Positions 8,292 to 16,007 of a stretch of DNA of 64,000 nucleotides are shown here, piece by piece. Position 1 is the stretch's first letter, and each line of letters opens with the position of its first letter. The position numbers and the translations under genes were made by a program. Source of the DNA: JACRDG01 sp963760985. GTDB lineage: Bacteria; Desulfobacterota; Desulfomonilia; Desulfomonilales; Desulfomonilaceae. Location: NCBI GenBank assembly GCA_963760985.1, contig CAVXFM010000015.1:992001-1056000 (forward strand). Reading direction: 5' to 3'. The notes under the pieces are model-generated. The model was not told the origin of the DNA. It did not search any database and saw only the letters and a program-made list of their open reading frames with translations.

Positions 8292-8586
8292 GTGAAAAAA
8301 GGATTCTGTCATCACTGCGGCAAGGAACTGGAATACCAGGAAAAGGTTTTCAGGAATGACACGTGCCAGAGCTGTGGCTCCGACCTGTACTGTTGTCTGA
8401 ATTGCGCCGACTATGACGAGTCATATGGGAACCAATGCAGAGAAACCGCAGGCCGAGCGCGTCACCGTGAAGGATCGACGAAATTTCTGTGATTATTTCA
8501 AATTTAAAGAAGGACAATCCGCGTCCCGGCCAGCTGATAAGGCCGCGGAGGCGCGCAAGAAGCTTGAAGCCTTGTTCAAGAAATAG
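8292..8586 (+). CDS. Conserved zinc-ribbon protein, frameshifted
   Basis: Translation from the GTG at 8292 (AAGAGG upstream) gives a protein of about 97 residues if one extra base is removed. The N-terminal half has CHHCGK, CQSCG and CLNC, i.e. two zinc-ribbon CxxC pairs plus further Cys, and ends NQCRET. The sequence then continues in the next frame as AERVTVKDRRNFCDYFKFKE and ends in a basic helix, ARKKLEALFKK. The break is a duplicated G at 8451-8452. The Cys-rich N-terminus, NQCRE and FCDYF layout matches, from memory, a small uncharacterised protein common in Desulfobacterota. Function unknown; nucleic-acid or protein binding is likely. It lies upstream of the sigma-54 activator but is probably independent of it. 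Confidence 0.75.
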
Positions 8587-8953
8587 CCTTGCGGGCCGCT
8601 TCCGAGTTCTCCGGTCTGGCAGGGCGGTTATGGACCTCGGCCGTTCGTCTCACGAACCAAGGGTGTGTGCGCAACGATCGTATGACCACATCTTTGCTGA
8701 AGAATGATGAATCGTTGCCAAAGGATTTTGAATTAATCAGTCTTGATAAGCACATATTTTTCTGATAGGCAAGAGATGGAGCGCGTGTGGCACGGCTGAG
8801 GATCTGCCGGGTGAGGGGCAGTCAAGCCCGCAAGGACAAGTCTATCTCTCCAAACGTTTGGAGAATCTCCGTCTTGAACTGCCTTCCTTGAATAGTGGTC
8901 TCGAAGGAAAAGCCCGTCAGTCGTGACGTGTCAGTCCGTCGCCGTGTGTAGAG
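8587..8953. other. Intergenic region upstream of the sigma-54 activator
   Basis: No gene is evident in these 367 bases. The only clear structure is an 18-base perfect palindrome at 8847-8864, about 90 bp before the activator start. An AT-rich block near 8725-8765 could host a promoter, but no consensus pair stands out. Confidence 0.5.
8847..8864. promoter_or_regulatory. Perfect 18-bp palindrome, candidate operator
   Basis: TCTCCAAACGTTTGGAGA reads the same on both strands. It lies about 90 bp upstream of the sigma-54 activator, a usual position for a repressor or autoregulatory site. The binding protein is unknown. Confidence 0.5.
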
Positions 8954-10744
8954 ATGCCTCCCAGCAGACCGCATTACCTAGAGGACGAATCATTGCCGTC
9001 ACTACCGACAGTATTAATCGTGGAAGACGAAATAGTCCTTGCCATGGAATTGGAGGAAAGGCTTACGGAAATGGGCTATCGCGTTGTCGCGCGAGTGACC
9101 TCCGGGGAAGATGCCTTGGAAAGTGCGGAACGACTCAGACCTGACTTGATCCTTATGGACATCAGGCTCGATGACGACGTGGACGGAATAGACGCGGCAA
9201 GACTCATTCGAAAGAAACAGCACGTCCCTATCGTATACCTCACCGCGTATGCGGACAGTAAGACGCTCCAAAGGGCCAAGCTCACCGAACCGTTCGGGTA
9301 TCTGGTCAAACCCTACTCGGAACGGGAACTGCACATCACGATCGACATCGCCCTGCATAAGGCCGAGATGGAGAGGCGGCTCAGAGAAAGTGAAGAACGC
9401 TTCAGAGCACTCTTCGATACTGCGGAAGATCTGGTGTTCGTCAAAGATCGTTCGCTCCGGTACACCCATGTCAACCCCGCGATGCTCAAGTTGATCGGGG
9501 TTCCTCTTTCAGAGGTGATCGGCAAGACCGACCAAGAGTTGTTCGGGCCGGGAGACGCTGAACACTCCCGAGAGGTGGAACAGCGGGTGCTCTTGGGGCA
9601 AACCGTAGAGCTGGAACACACCCTGTCGCTCAAGAAATACCCGATTACGTACAACTATATCCGGGTTCCGCTGCGCGATGCTACGGGACACATCACCGGC
9701 CTATGCGGAATAGGTCGCGACATCACAGACCGCAAGGCCAGAGAAACAGAGACCGTGTCCCCCGCGGACCCCGAGGCAACCCTGCAAGAGCAGAATGTCT
9801 CGCCTGCAATGAAAACCACGTTGCATCACGTGCGGCTCGCGGCCAAGGTGGACAGCATATGCCTGTTCCTGGGCGAAAGTGGAAGTGGCAAGGACTGGCT
9901 GGCGCGATACCTTCATGACCACTCACCTCGCGCGTCAGGCCCGTTTTTTTGCATCAATTGTGCCGCTCTCGCGCCGGAACTTGCGGAATCCGAGCTTTTC
10001 GGACACGAAAGGGGTGCGTTCACCGGGGCTGCCAATAGGAAACGTGGCCTGCTGGAACTGGCCGAAGGAGGCACCCTCCTGCTCAACGAAATCGGCGAAC
10101 TCTCGCCAAAGTTGCAGTCCAAGCTCCTCACTTTCCTGGATACCAAATCATTCACCCGAGTGGGTGCGGAAAAGAACATCTTTGTCAACGCCCGCCTCGT
10201 GGCAGCCACGAATCGTAACATCGAACGAGAGGTCGAGGCCGGCACGTTTCGCAGAGACCTCTTCTACCGAATAAGTGTCCTCACCGTACGAGTCCCTCCC
10301 TTGCGAGAAAGAAGAGAAGATCTGCCTCTTCTCGTGCGGAATCTCATGGAGTCACTCGCGAAGCTGATTGGCCTCAAGGCGCTTCCTCTCATCGATGCGG
10401 AGGCCATGGCACTGCTCGCAGGATACGATTGGCCCGGAAATGTGCGGGAATTGCGCAACGTCTTGGAGCGCGCCATCATCCACAGTAATGGACAACATAT
10501 TACCCCCGCTCAAATCATGCTGGACTCGAAGTCCGGTGCGATTGCCTCTGATGCAATCATCTCGCTGCCCGTCAACCTCACCTGGGGCAGTTCGCTCAAC
10601 GACGCGTTGAGCGAGGCAAAACGCTCTCTCATCATTGAAGGGCTTCGCCGATGCGGAGGGAGCGTGACCGAGGCAGCCCGCGCGTTGGGAGTGTCCCGTG
10701 ACGCGCTCAACTACATGATGAAGTCGCTTCATATCCGCCGTTAG
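8954..10744 (+). CDS. Sigma-54 activator: receiver, PAS, AAA+ and Fis domains
   Basis: This 596-residue enhancer-binding protein has four parts. The receiver spans about residues 18-135 (VLIVEDE, Asp in LILMDIRL, Lys in YLVKPY). A PAS sensor spans about 145-265, ending GIGRDITDRK. The AAA+ domain spans about 285-515, with Walker A GESGSGKD, the GAFTGA sigma-54 contact loop and LLLNEIGEL as Walker B, where Asn replaces the usual Asp. A C-terminal Fis-type helix-turn-helix (GGSVTEAARALGVSRDALNY) completes it. The receiver plus PAS input suggests two signals. A canonical sigma-54 promoter lies 243 bp downstream in front of the wzc-like gene, the probable target. The ATG at 8954 has a poor ribosome site, so a later start is possible. 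Confidence 0.93.
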   Translation: MPPSRPHYLEDESLPSLPTVLIVEDEIVLAMELEERLTEMGYRVVARVTSGEDALESAERLRPDLILMDIRLDDDVDGIDAARLIRKKQHVPIVYLTAYADSKTLQRAKLTEPFGYLVKPYSERELHITIDIALHKAEMERRLRESEERFRALFDTAEDLVFVKDRSLRYTHVNPAMLKLIGVPLSEVIGKTDQELFGPGDAEHSREVEQRVLLGQTVELEHTLSLKKYPITYNYIRVPLRDATGHITGLCGIGRDITDRKARETETVSPADPEATLQEQNVSPAMKTTLHHVRLAAKVDSICLFLGESGSGKDWLARYLHDHSPRASGPFFCINCAALAPELAESELFGHERGAFTGAANRKRGLLELAEGGTLLLNEIGELSPKLQSKLLTFLDTKSFTRVGAEKNIFVNARLVAATNRNIEREVEAGTFRRDLFYRISVLTVRVPPLRERREDLPLLVRNLMESLAKLIGLKALPLIDAEAMALLAGYDWPGNVRELRNVLERAIIHSNGQHITPAQIMLDSKSGAIASDAIISLPVNLTWGSSLNDALSEAKRSLIIEGLRRCGGSVTEAARALGVSRDALNYMMKSLHIRR

Positions 10745-10772
10745 GACCAGGGGTACTACCCTTGCGCGATGG

Positions 10773-10789
10773 TGTGTCATTTTCACACA
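10773..10789. promoter_or_regulatory. Inverted repeat TGTGT-N7-ACACA, candidate enhancer site
   Basis: TGTGTCATTTTCACACA lies about 200 bp upstream of the sigma-54 promoter at 10987 and just after the activator gene. That distance suits an upstream activator sequence bound by a Fis-type domain. The assignment is positional only. Confidence 0.4.
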
Positions 10790-10986
10790 ACGCATGTGGA
10801 AAAACACCACGCTGCAACATTACGTTTTTGCTCACTTATTTCCATCAAGCCTCGCCATACGAGCGCGTTACACTCATGCGAGACCCGAAGTACTGGCGAG
10901 AAACGACGAGGCTTCATGGAGGTCCATATTGCAAAAAGGCGCTCGAAAGGCTACTATTGATAAAGCAACGTCTTTCATCTTCGCAA

Positions 10987-11002
10987 TGGCACAGACTTTG
11001 CA
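10987..11002 (+). promoter_or_regulatory. Sigma-54 (RpoN) promoter for the wzc-like gene
   Basis: TGGCACAGACTTTGCA fits the -24/-12 consensus TGGCAC-N5-TTGCA at every defined position. Transcription should start near 11013, leaving a leader of about 205 nt before the ATG at 11220. The activator gene immediately upstream supports the call. Confidence 0.85.
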
Positions 11003-11219
11003 TGATGTTACTGCACTGACCGCTTGCTCTGAAAGGCAAGCTGCTCGTCCTGGCTTGAGCGAATCTCGCGGCCCGGTTTCTTGGGAACCGTCGAGGATAT
11101 TCAGGGGTTGTAGTCGAAGACGACCACGACCACCGGTCAGGACAGGGGAACTCAGATGAGTTACAGAAGGCGCATTTCGCACGCTTTGCGACGTCTTTGC
11201 CTTCGTAGGGAGAACACCG

Positions 11220-13490
11220 ATGCATGACAATTTTTACGCAAAAGGCGACAATAGTACGAAGACGGGTCCTGAAAGGACTCCCTACACCAGAGACCATGTG
11301 TCGACGGATGAAGGGTACGGTTACAATTACAGCCCGTATGAGGACTATCACAAGGACGACGACTCGTTCTCTCTGATCAGTTTGTGGCAGGCCTTGGTGT
11401 ACAGAAAATGGATCGTGCTCGGCGTGTTTCTGGCGGTCTTCGCGATAGGGGTTTTTCAGGCTCGAAAAGTAACTCCGGTCTATGTTTCCCATGCGGCGAT
11501 TGAGGTGCAGAAGAGTATGCCATCCTCGGCAAATCTAAATGATATTTTTGCCTTTTTCGGCCAGTTTGATGTGTATTTCCAGACTCAGATGCTGGCACTG
11601 AAGGATCGGAGGACTGCAGAAGCATACTTGGTCCGTACAGGGCAACTGCCTCCCAAGACTTCGGTTCAAACCGGCGGGGAGCGAACGGACGGCGCAAAAG
11701 GAGTGGATGCGAACCGCCAGACCGACTCCAATCACGCGACGCTTGACGAGAAACGGATGAAGGCGTCTCTTATCAATTCGTTACTGGGAAGGCTGACCGC
11801 GTCGAAGGTTTCAGGAACCCAGCTCATAGAAGTCAGCTTGACCTCCAATTCGCCGGAAGCGGCTCAGGACACGCTCCGGGGATACCTGGAAACCTTCATT
11901 GAACTGGACCGGGAAAAGAGAGGCCGGCTAGTTCAAGGAATGAAGTCCGTCTTGCGCGCGGAAATGGACGAGGCAGAGAAACAGCTCAAGAAGTCTGAAC
12001 AGGAGTTGCAAACCTTCACCGCAGAACATGGGTTAGTCGCAGCCTCCTTGGGTCATGATCAGGTTTCGTCGTTCCTTGATCGGGCGACCCGGAATTTCAT
12101 GCAGCAACGAGATAAGCGTTTGCAGTTGGAAGCTCTGGACCGAGTCAAGGAAACGTATCTGCCGGGCCAGACCCAGGAGCGGTACCTTCAGGACCTGAGG
12201 AGCCAGTTGGCTCAGCTCAAGTCCGATTATGCCTCCAAGGAGACTCTCTATTCCCCGGACTATTTCAAGTTGGTATTGATGAGGAGCCGAATCCATGCCC
12301 TGGAAGGCACCATCGCTGACCTTGAAAAGAGCACGCTGTCGTCCATGCTGGATGCAGCGAAGCAATCGGAAGTTCTCGCGGGTGAATCGTACGAAAAGAC
12401 CAAGCAAGAGGCGCTGAAACGAAGCCCTATTGCGGCCCAGTACCAAATCCTCAGGAAAGTGATGGAAGCCAACGGGCAGATGTACGTCTCGCTCCTCCAA
12501 AGATATAAAAACGCTGCCTTAGATCAGGGCATGTTGGGGCACAACGTGAGCATGTTCACCCCTCCCGGCCTGCCCCTGGCTCCGATCCAGGCCAACAAGA
12601 TGCGGCTTATGGGAATTGCGGCCCTTCTTGGTTTACTGGCCGGCATCGCGGTGGCAATTGCCTTGGAAAAACTTGACGGACGAGTGAGGACTACTGACGA
12701 ACTGGAGCGAGCCTTGCGCGTGCCGATCCTCGGCGTGGTGCCCAAGACCGAATTGGCAAGGCGACGAAATAGGTACGATTCGCCGGAGTCGATGATTGAG
12801 TTTGTGCCTTTCCTCGTACCCTTGTCTCAATTGGCCGATGCCCTGAGAGTGGTCGAGAATGCAACCGAGTCTTTACTCCCGACGGATTCGTCGGCCATGA
12901 TTTGTGTTTCCAGCGCTCTCCCCCTTGAAGGCAAGACCTTCATTTCCGTGTCCATGGGCACGGTGGTTGCTTGCGAAAACAAGAGAGTGCTCGTTATAGA
13001 CGGCGACCTGCGTAGACCACGCGTGCAGAAATTGTTTGAGAATCGCACTGATGGCCCAGGACTTAGCGACCTGCTCACCGGGAGCTGCGAGGATCTCCGT
13101 GAGACCATTCGCCGTTCCCACGTTCCCGGCTTGTATTACATGTCAGCAGGTACTATCCCCGACAATCCGGTAGCACTCCTCAAGAACCCGAAAATTTTGG
13201 ATATCCTTGGGGAATGTAAGAAGGACTTCGACATGGTTATTTTGGACGCGCCGCCATTCATGGGCATGGCAGACGCATCGATCCTGGCTCGATATGCCGA
13301 CGGCCTCATTCTTGTCACCCGCCAGGGACATACTCCGGTGGATGTGCTGAAAAGAGCGCAGGAATCTATACAGGTGGGCAGGGTCAGGTTACTTGGTATC
13401 GTCCTGAACATGGTTTACAGGGATTCAGGCGAATACGACTACTACCATTCCAAATACAATTACCGATACAATCGGCAGAAGATCGCGTAA
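11220..13490 (+). CDS. Wzc/GumC-type bacterial tyrosine kinase for polysaccharide chain control
   Basis: This is a 756-residue inner-membrane protein. A Tyr-rich cytoplasmic N-terminus (about 1-55) precedes a helix at about 62-80, a long periplasmic Wzz-like coiled coil (to about 455) and a second helix (about 460-480). The cytoplasmic BY-kinase follows, with Walker A in PLEGKTFIS, Walker A' in VIDGDLRRP and Walker B in MVILDAPPF. The C-terminus is a tyrosine cluster (YDYYHSKYNYRYNR) of the kind that is autophosphorylated. Such proteins control chain length and export of capsule or exopolysaccharide. No glycosyltransferase, Wza or Wzx/Wzy gene is nearby, so it is an orphan regulated from a sigma-54 promoter. 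ATG behind GGGAG. Confidence 0.92.
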   Translation: MHDNFYAKGDNSTKTGPERTPYTRDHVSTDEGYGYNYSPYEDYHKDDDSFSLISLWQALVYRKWIVLGVFLAVFAIGVFQARKVTPVYVSHAAIEVQKSMPSSANLNDIFAFFGQFDVYFQTQMLALKDRRTAEAYLVRTGQLPPKTSVQTGGERTDGAKGVDANRQTDSNHATLDEKRMKASLINSLLGRLTASKVSGTQLIEVSLTSNSPEAAQDTLRGYLETFIELDREKRGRLVQGMKSVLRAEMDEAEKQLKKSEQELQTFTAEHGLVAASLGHDQVSSFLDRATRNFMQQRDKRLQLEALDRVKETYLPGQTQERYLQDLRSQLAQLKSDYASKETLYSPDYFKLVLMRSRIHALEGTIADLEKSTLSSMLDAAKQSEVLAGESYEKTKQEALKRSPIAAQYQILRKVMEANGQMYVSLLQRYKNAALDQGMLGHNVSMFTPPGLPLAPIQANKMRLMGIAALLGLLAGIAVAIALEKLDGRVRTTDELERALRVPILGVVPKTELARRRNRYDSPESMIEFVPFLVPLSQLADALRVVENATESLLPTDSSAMICVSSALPLEGKTFISVSMGTVVACENKRVLVIDGDLRRPRVQKLFENRTDGPGLSDLLTGSCEDLRETIRRSHVPGLYYMSAGTIPDNPVALLKNPKILDILGECKKDFDMVILDAPPFMGMADASILARYADGLILVTRQGHTPVDVLKRAQESIQVGRVRLLGIVLNMVYRDSGEYDYYHSKYNYRYNRQKIA

Positions 13491-13540
13491 GCATCCGAGA
13501 GATTCGCAAGCAACCACTTCCTCTTTATTCTCATGCTCAA

Positions 13541-13576
13541 ACCCTGGAGATTGAAGCCATCGGCTCACTCCAGGGT
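13541..13576 (+). terminator. Hairpin downstream of the wzc-like gene
   Basis: ACCCTGGAG and CTCCAGGGT form a 9-bp stem, with an inner AGCC/GGCT stem in the loop. There is no strong T-run after it. It lies 51 bp past the stop and may end or stabilise the transcript. Confidence 0.4.
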
Positions 13577-14048
13577 AAATTCCTTCGATGAACCTCGCTG
13601 CTGAATACTTTTGTCCTCAGGTCACCCTTGCCTTGTGCCATCACCTGTAAATCTGATACTGATTCACTTCTGAATTCACGGCTTGGTGCAGGCCGCAGAC
13701 TGGCGATCTCATTCGCTCCAGGCGGCGCAAGGACTTCTCATCGCTTCGCTTAGGAGATCCCCAGCCCTACGGTCCTGCTCGTGCGAAAATGCATTTTCAT
13801 AGAGTACGCGAATCGGTATGACCGCTCCGCGAACCATGAACATCCTATTGAAAGAAGACTTCGGGGTAGGGAAAGTGCTATGATTTTTCTCCCTTGCGCG
13901 GCCCCCACAGGGAATCGGCAAGGTGATCCTTTGTTTTCTTTGTGTCTTTATGGCTGGTTCCTTGGAGAAAGAGGCGATCTCGGCGAAGGGGTTCACCCCG
14001 CGTGGTCTGACGACGCGTCTTGCCAAACAGGACAAAGGAGTGTGGGAC
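13577..14048. other. Intergenic region with a fragment of the palindromic repeat
   Basis: No gene is supported. GAAAATGCATTTTC at 13785-13798 followed by ATAG is the core palindrome of the dispersed repeat, without the rest. An open frame leads into the GTPase from 13923, but its codons before 14049 look non-coding. Confidence 0.45.
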
Positions 14049-15731
14049 ATGAGGGACATGTCCTTTGACCCGCGCCTGGCCAATTGGTCTGTGCTGGAAG
14101 AAAAGAAATTTCTCGCGGACCGGCTGCTGAAGGCATGGTCGTGGAAGTCACGGTTGGGGCCGTCCTTCCCGCTGATCGGCTGCCTCATGGGGGGTACCGG
14201 AACCGGCAAAAGCACGGTATTCAATTCACTTGCGGGCAGAATTATCAGCGAAGTGAGTAAACGCCGACCATCCACCCTCACACCGAAAATACTCGCGCAT
14301 GAGATCGCGGTCGAAGGACTCATGGCTTGTCCGTTTCTCACGTCGCACCCTGGGCAGGAAAGCCCTCCTCACCAATGGCACAAAGTCATTGAAACACACC
14401 ATGACCTTGACATTTCTGCTCTGATCCTCGTGGATACCCCTGACTTTGACAGTGCGGAACTTGCCCACCATGTGATCGCGGACAATTTTTTCCTTATCAG
14501 CGATCTCGTCATATTGGTTACCTCCCAGGAGAAATACGCGGACCTCACCGGTCATGAGGTTAGCCAGAAGGCCCTGGACTGGGGAAAGACCACCATATTT
14601 GTCATGAACAAGGTCGCGTCCGACACCGCGTACGACGATTTTCGCAAAGGGCTCCACGCGCGCGGATTCCGCGTGGATCCGATCCGCATCGAGCGGCTGG
14701 ATTCATCGCCATCCCTGATTCCGGGACTCCGAAATCGGGACGAGTTTGCTCGGTTGTTCGCAGCGGAAGATGAAGAGAAGAACTGCGCACACGTACGTGC
14801 CCATGAAATGGACAGGCTGCGTGAGAAGACGGAAAATGAGCTGGACGCTTTCCTGAGCGCCATCGGCAAGGAACAACAAAGAATCGCACACGTCAACAGC
14901 CGGATCGCAGCCATATTGCAGGAGGTGGTCCAGGGAATGGGAGAGCGCCTGGATGCGGTGGTTTCGCGACAAACGGAAAGTCACATCCGGGAGCGCCTCC
15001 AGGGTTTGCTCAGGAAATACGATATCCTTTTTGTGCCCAGAATGATGGTGCGCAATGCGCTCAAGAAAGTGTTCTTCACCATGGCTGAATGGCTGGGCGG
15101 CCCGACTGCGGACTCTCCTCGTTTGGCCGATGAAAGGGCCATCCGTGCGGAGGACTTGCGAGAAACCCGTGCAGCGGCACGACTGGAACCGCTTGAAGCA
15201 GCAATCGCAAAACTCAACCTCAAAATTGCAGAGTTGCTGTGTGCCGACTCGCTCTTCGACGATTTGTGCAGAGTCGTGCAGGCTGATGTGCCTCGATGGG
15301 ATCGTGACAAGATTCGGGCCCTGTATGACGAGGCTTTCCCGGGAGTGGAGCAGCTCCTGGAAAGGGAGTTCCAGCAGCTTCGTGAAGGACTTTCAGGAAC
15401 CGATGAACTGAAACTGTACGGATCATACACGCTGTGGGCCTTGTTGCTGATCACCGTTGAAATTACCGTCCTCGGAGGTTCCGCTTTGCTGGACGCTCTC
15501 CTAGGTACTGTGATAATGCCCTTCATACCAAAATTGGTCCTCAACGCGAAAGTCGTGGACCTGCTGCGGGACATCGGTCTGCGAGTCGAGAGGGAACATC
15601 GCGAGACGTTGAGGGACATACTTCAAAGGCAGGCGGAACTGTACACTCAGGGGCTTTCCCACATGTTGCCGGGGCAGGAGCAGATTCAGGGGCTTCGGGA
15701 GACCCGGGAAAGGCTCACACGCCTCTCTTAG
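14049..15731 (+). CDS. Large membrane-associated P-loop GTPase, dynamin-like architecture
   Basis: This protein of about 560 residues has a GTPase domain at its N-terminus: P-loop GGTGTGKST near residue 47, G3 in VDTPDFDS and a G4-like MNKVASD. The last differs from the usual NKxD. A long helical middle and C-terminal half carries coiled-coil segments and one hydrophobic stretch near residues 460-495 (ALLLITVEITVLGGSALL). This layout recalls bacterial dynamin-like or septin-like GTPases, but I cannot assign a named family. The ATG at 14049 follows AAAGGAG by eight bases; the frame is open further upstream without a comparable site. Role unknown, possibly membrane remodelling. Confidence 0.8.
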   Translation: MRDMSFDPRLANWSVLEEKKFLADRLLKAWSWKSRLGPSFPLIGCLMGGTGTGKSTVFNSLAGRIISEVSKRRPSTLTPKILAHEIAVEGLMACPFLTSHPGQESPPHQWHKVIETHHDLDISALILVDTPDFDSAELAHHVIADNFFLISDLVILVTSQEKYADLTGHEVSQKALDWGKTTIFVMNKVASDTAYDDFRKGLHARGFRVDPIRIERLDSSPSLIPGLRNRDEFARLFAAEDEEKNCAHVRAHEMDRLREKTENELDAFLSAIGKEQQRIAHVNSRIAAILQEVVQGMGERLDAVVSRQTESHIRERLQGLLRKYDILFVPRMMVRNALKKVFFTMAEWLGGPTADSPRLADERAIRAEDLRETRAAARLEPLEAAIAKLNLKIAELLCADSLFDDLCRVVQADVPRWDRDKIRALYDEAFPGVEQLLEREFQQLREGLSGTDELKLYGSYTLWALLLITVEITVLGGSALLDALLGTVIMPFIPKLVLNAKVVDLLRDIGLRVEREHRETLRDILQRQAELYTQGLSHMLPGQEQIQGLRETRERLTRLS

Positions 15732-15736
15732 CCACG

Positions 15737-15764
15737 TTGACTTGTTCCATGGGAGACTTATTAA
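15737..15764 (+). promoter_or_regulatory. Candidate sigma-70 promoter for the M16 protease gene
   Basis: TTGACT, a 16-base spacer and TATTAA lie just after the GTPase stop, giving a leader of about 240 nt before the ATG at 16008. Match and spacing are reasonable but not decisive. Confidence 0.4.
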
Positions 15765-16007
15765 TAGAACCAGGGCGGCAAAAACGTGTGTGTGTCCCAG
15801 GCCATTTAGGTTACCTGGGGCAGTCCTGCCGCGTTGCGGGTCGATTGCCGACGCAATCGTTCGCCCGGCAAGTCGTGTGTGGGGAACCCTGTGCTTTTGG
15901 CCGAAAACTTTGAGTTGATCAGCGACGCTGTCGCATGCAATACGACCGAGACGTGTCCGCGATGTGTGGACTGTATCACGGACGTCAGCCGAGTAAAGGA
16001 GATTTCG

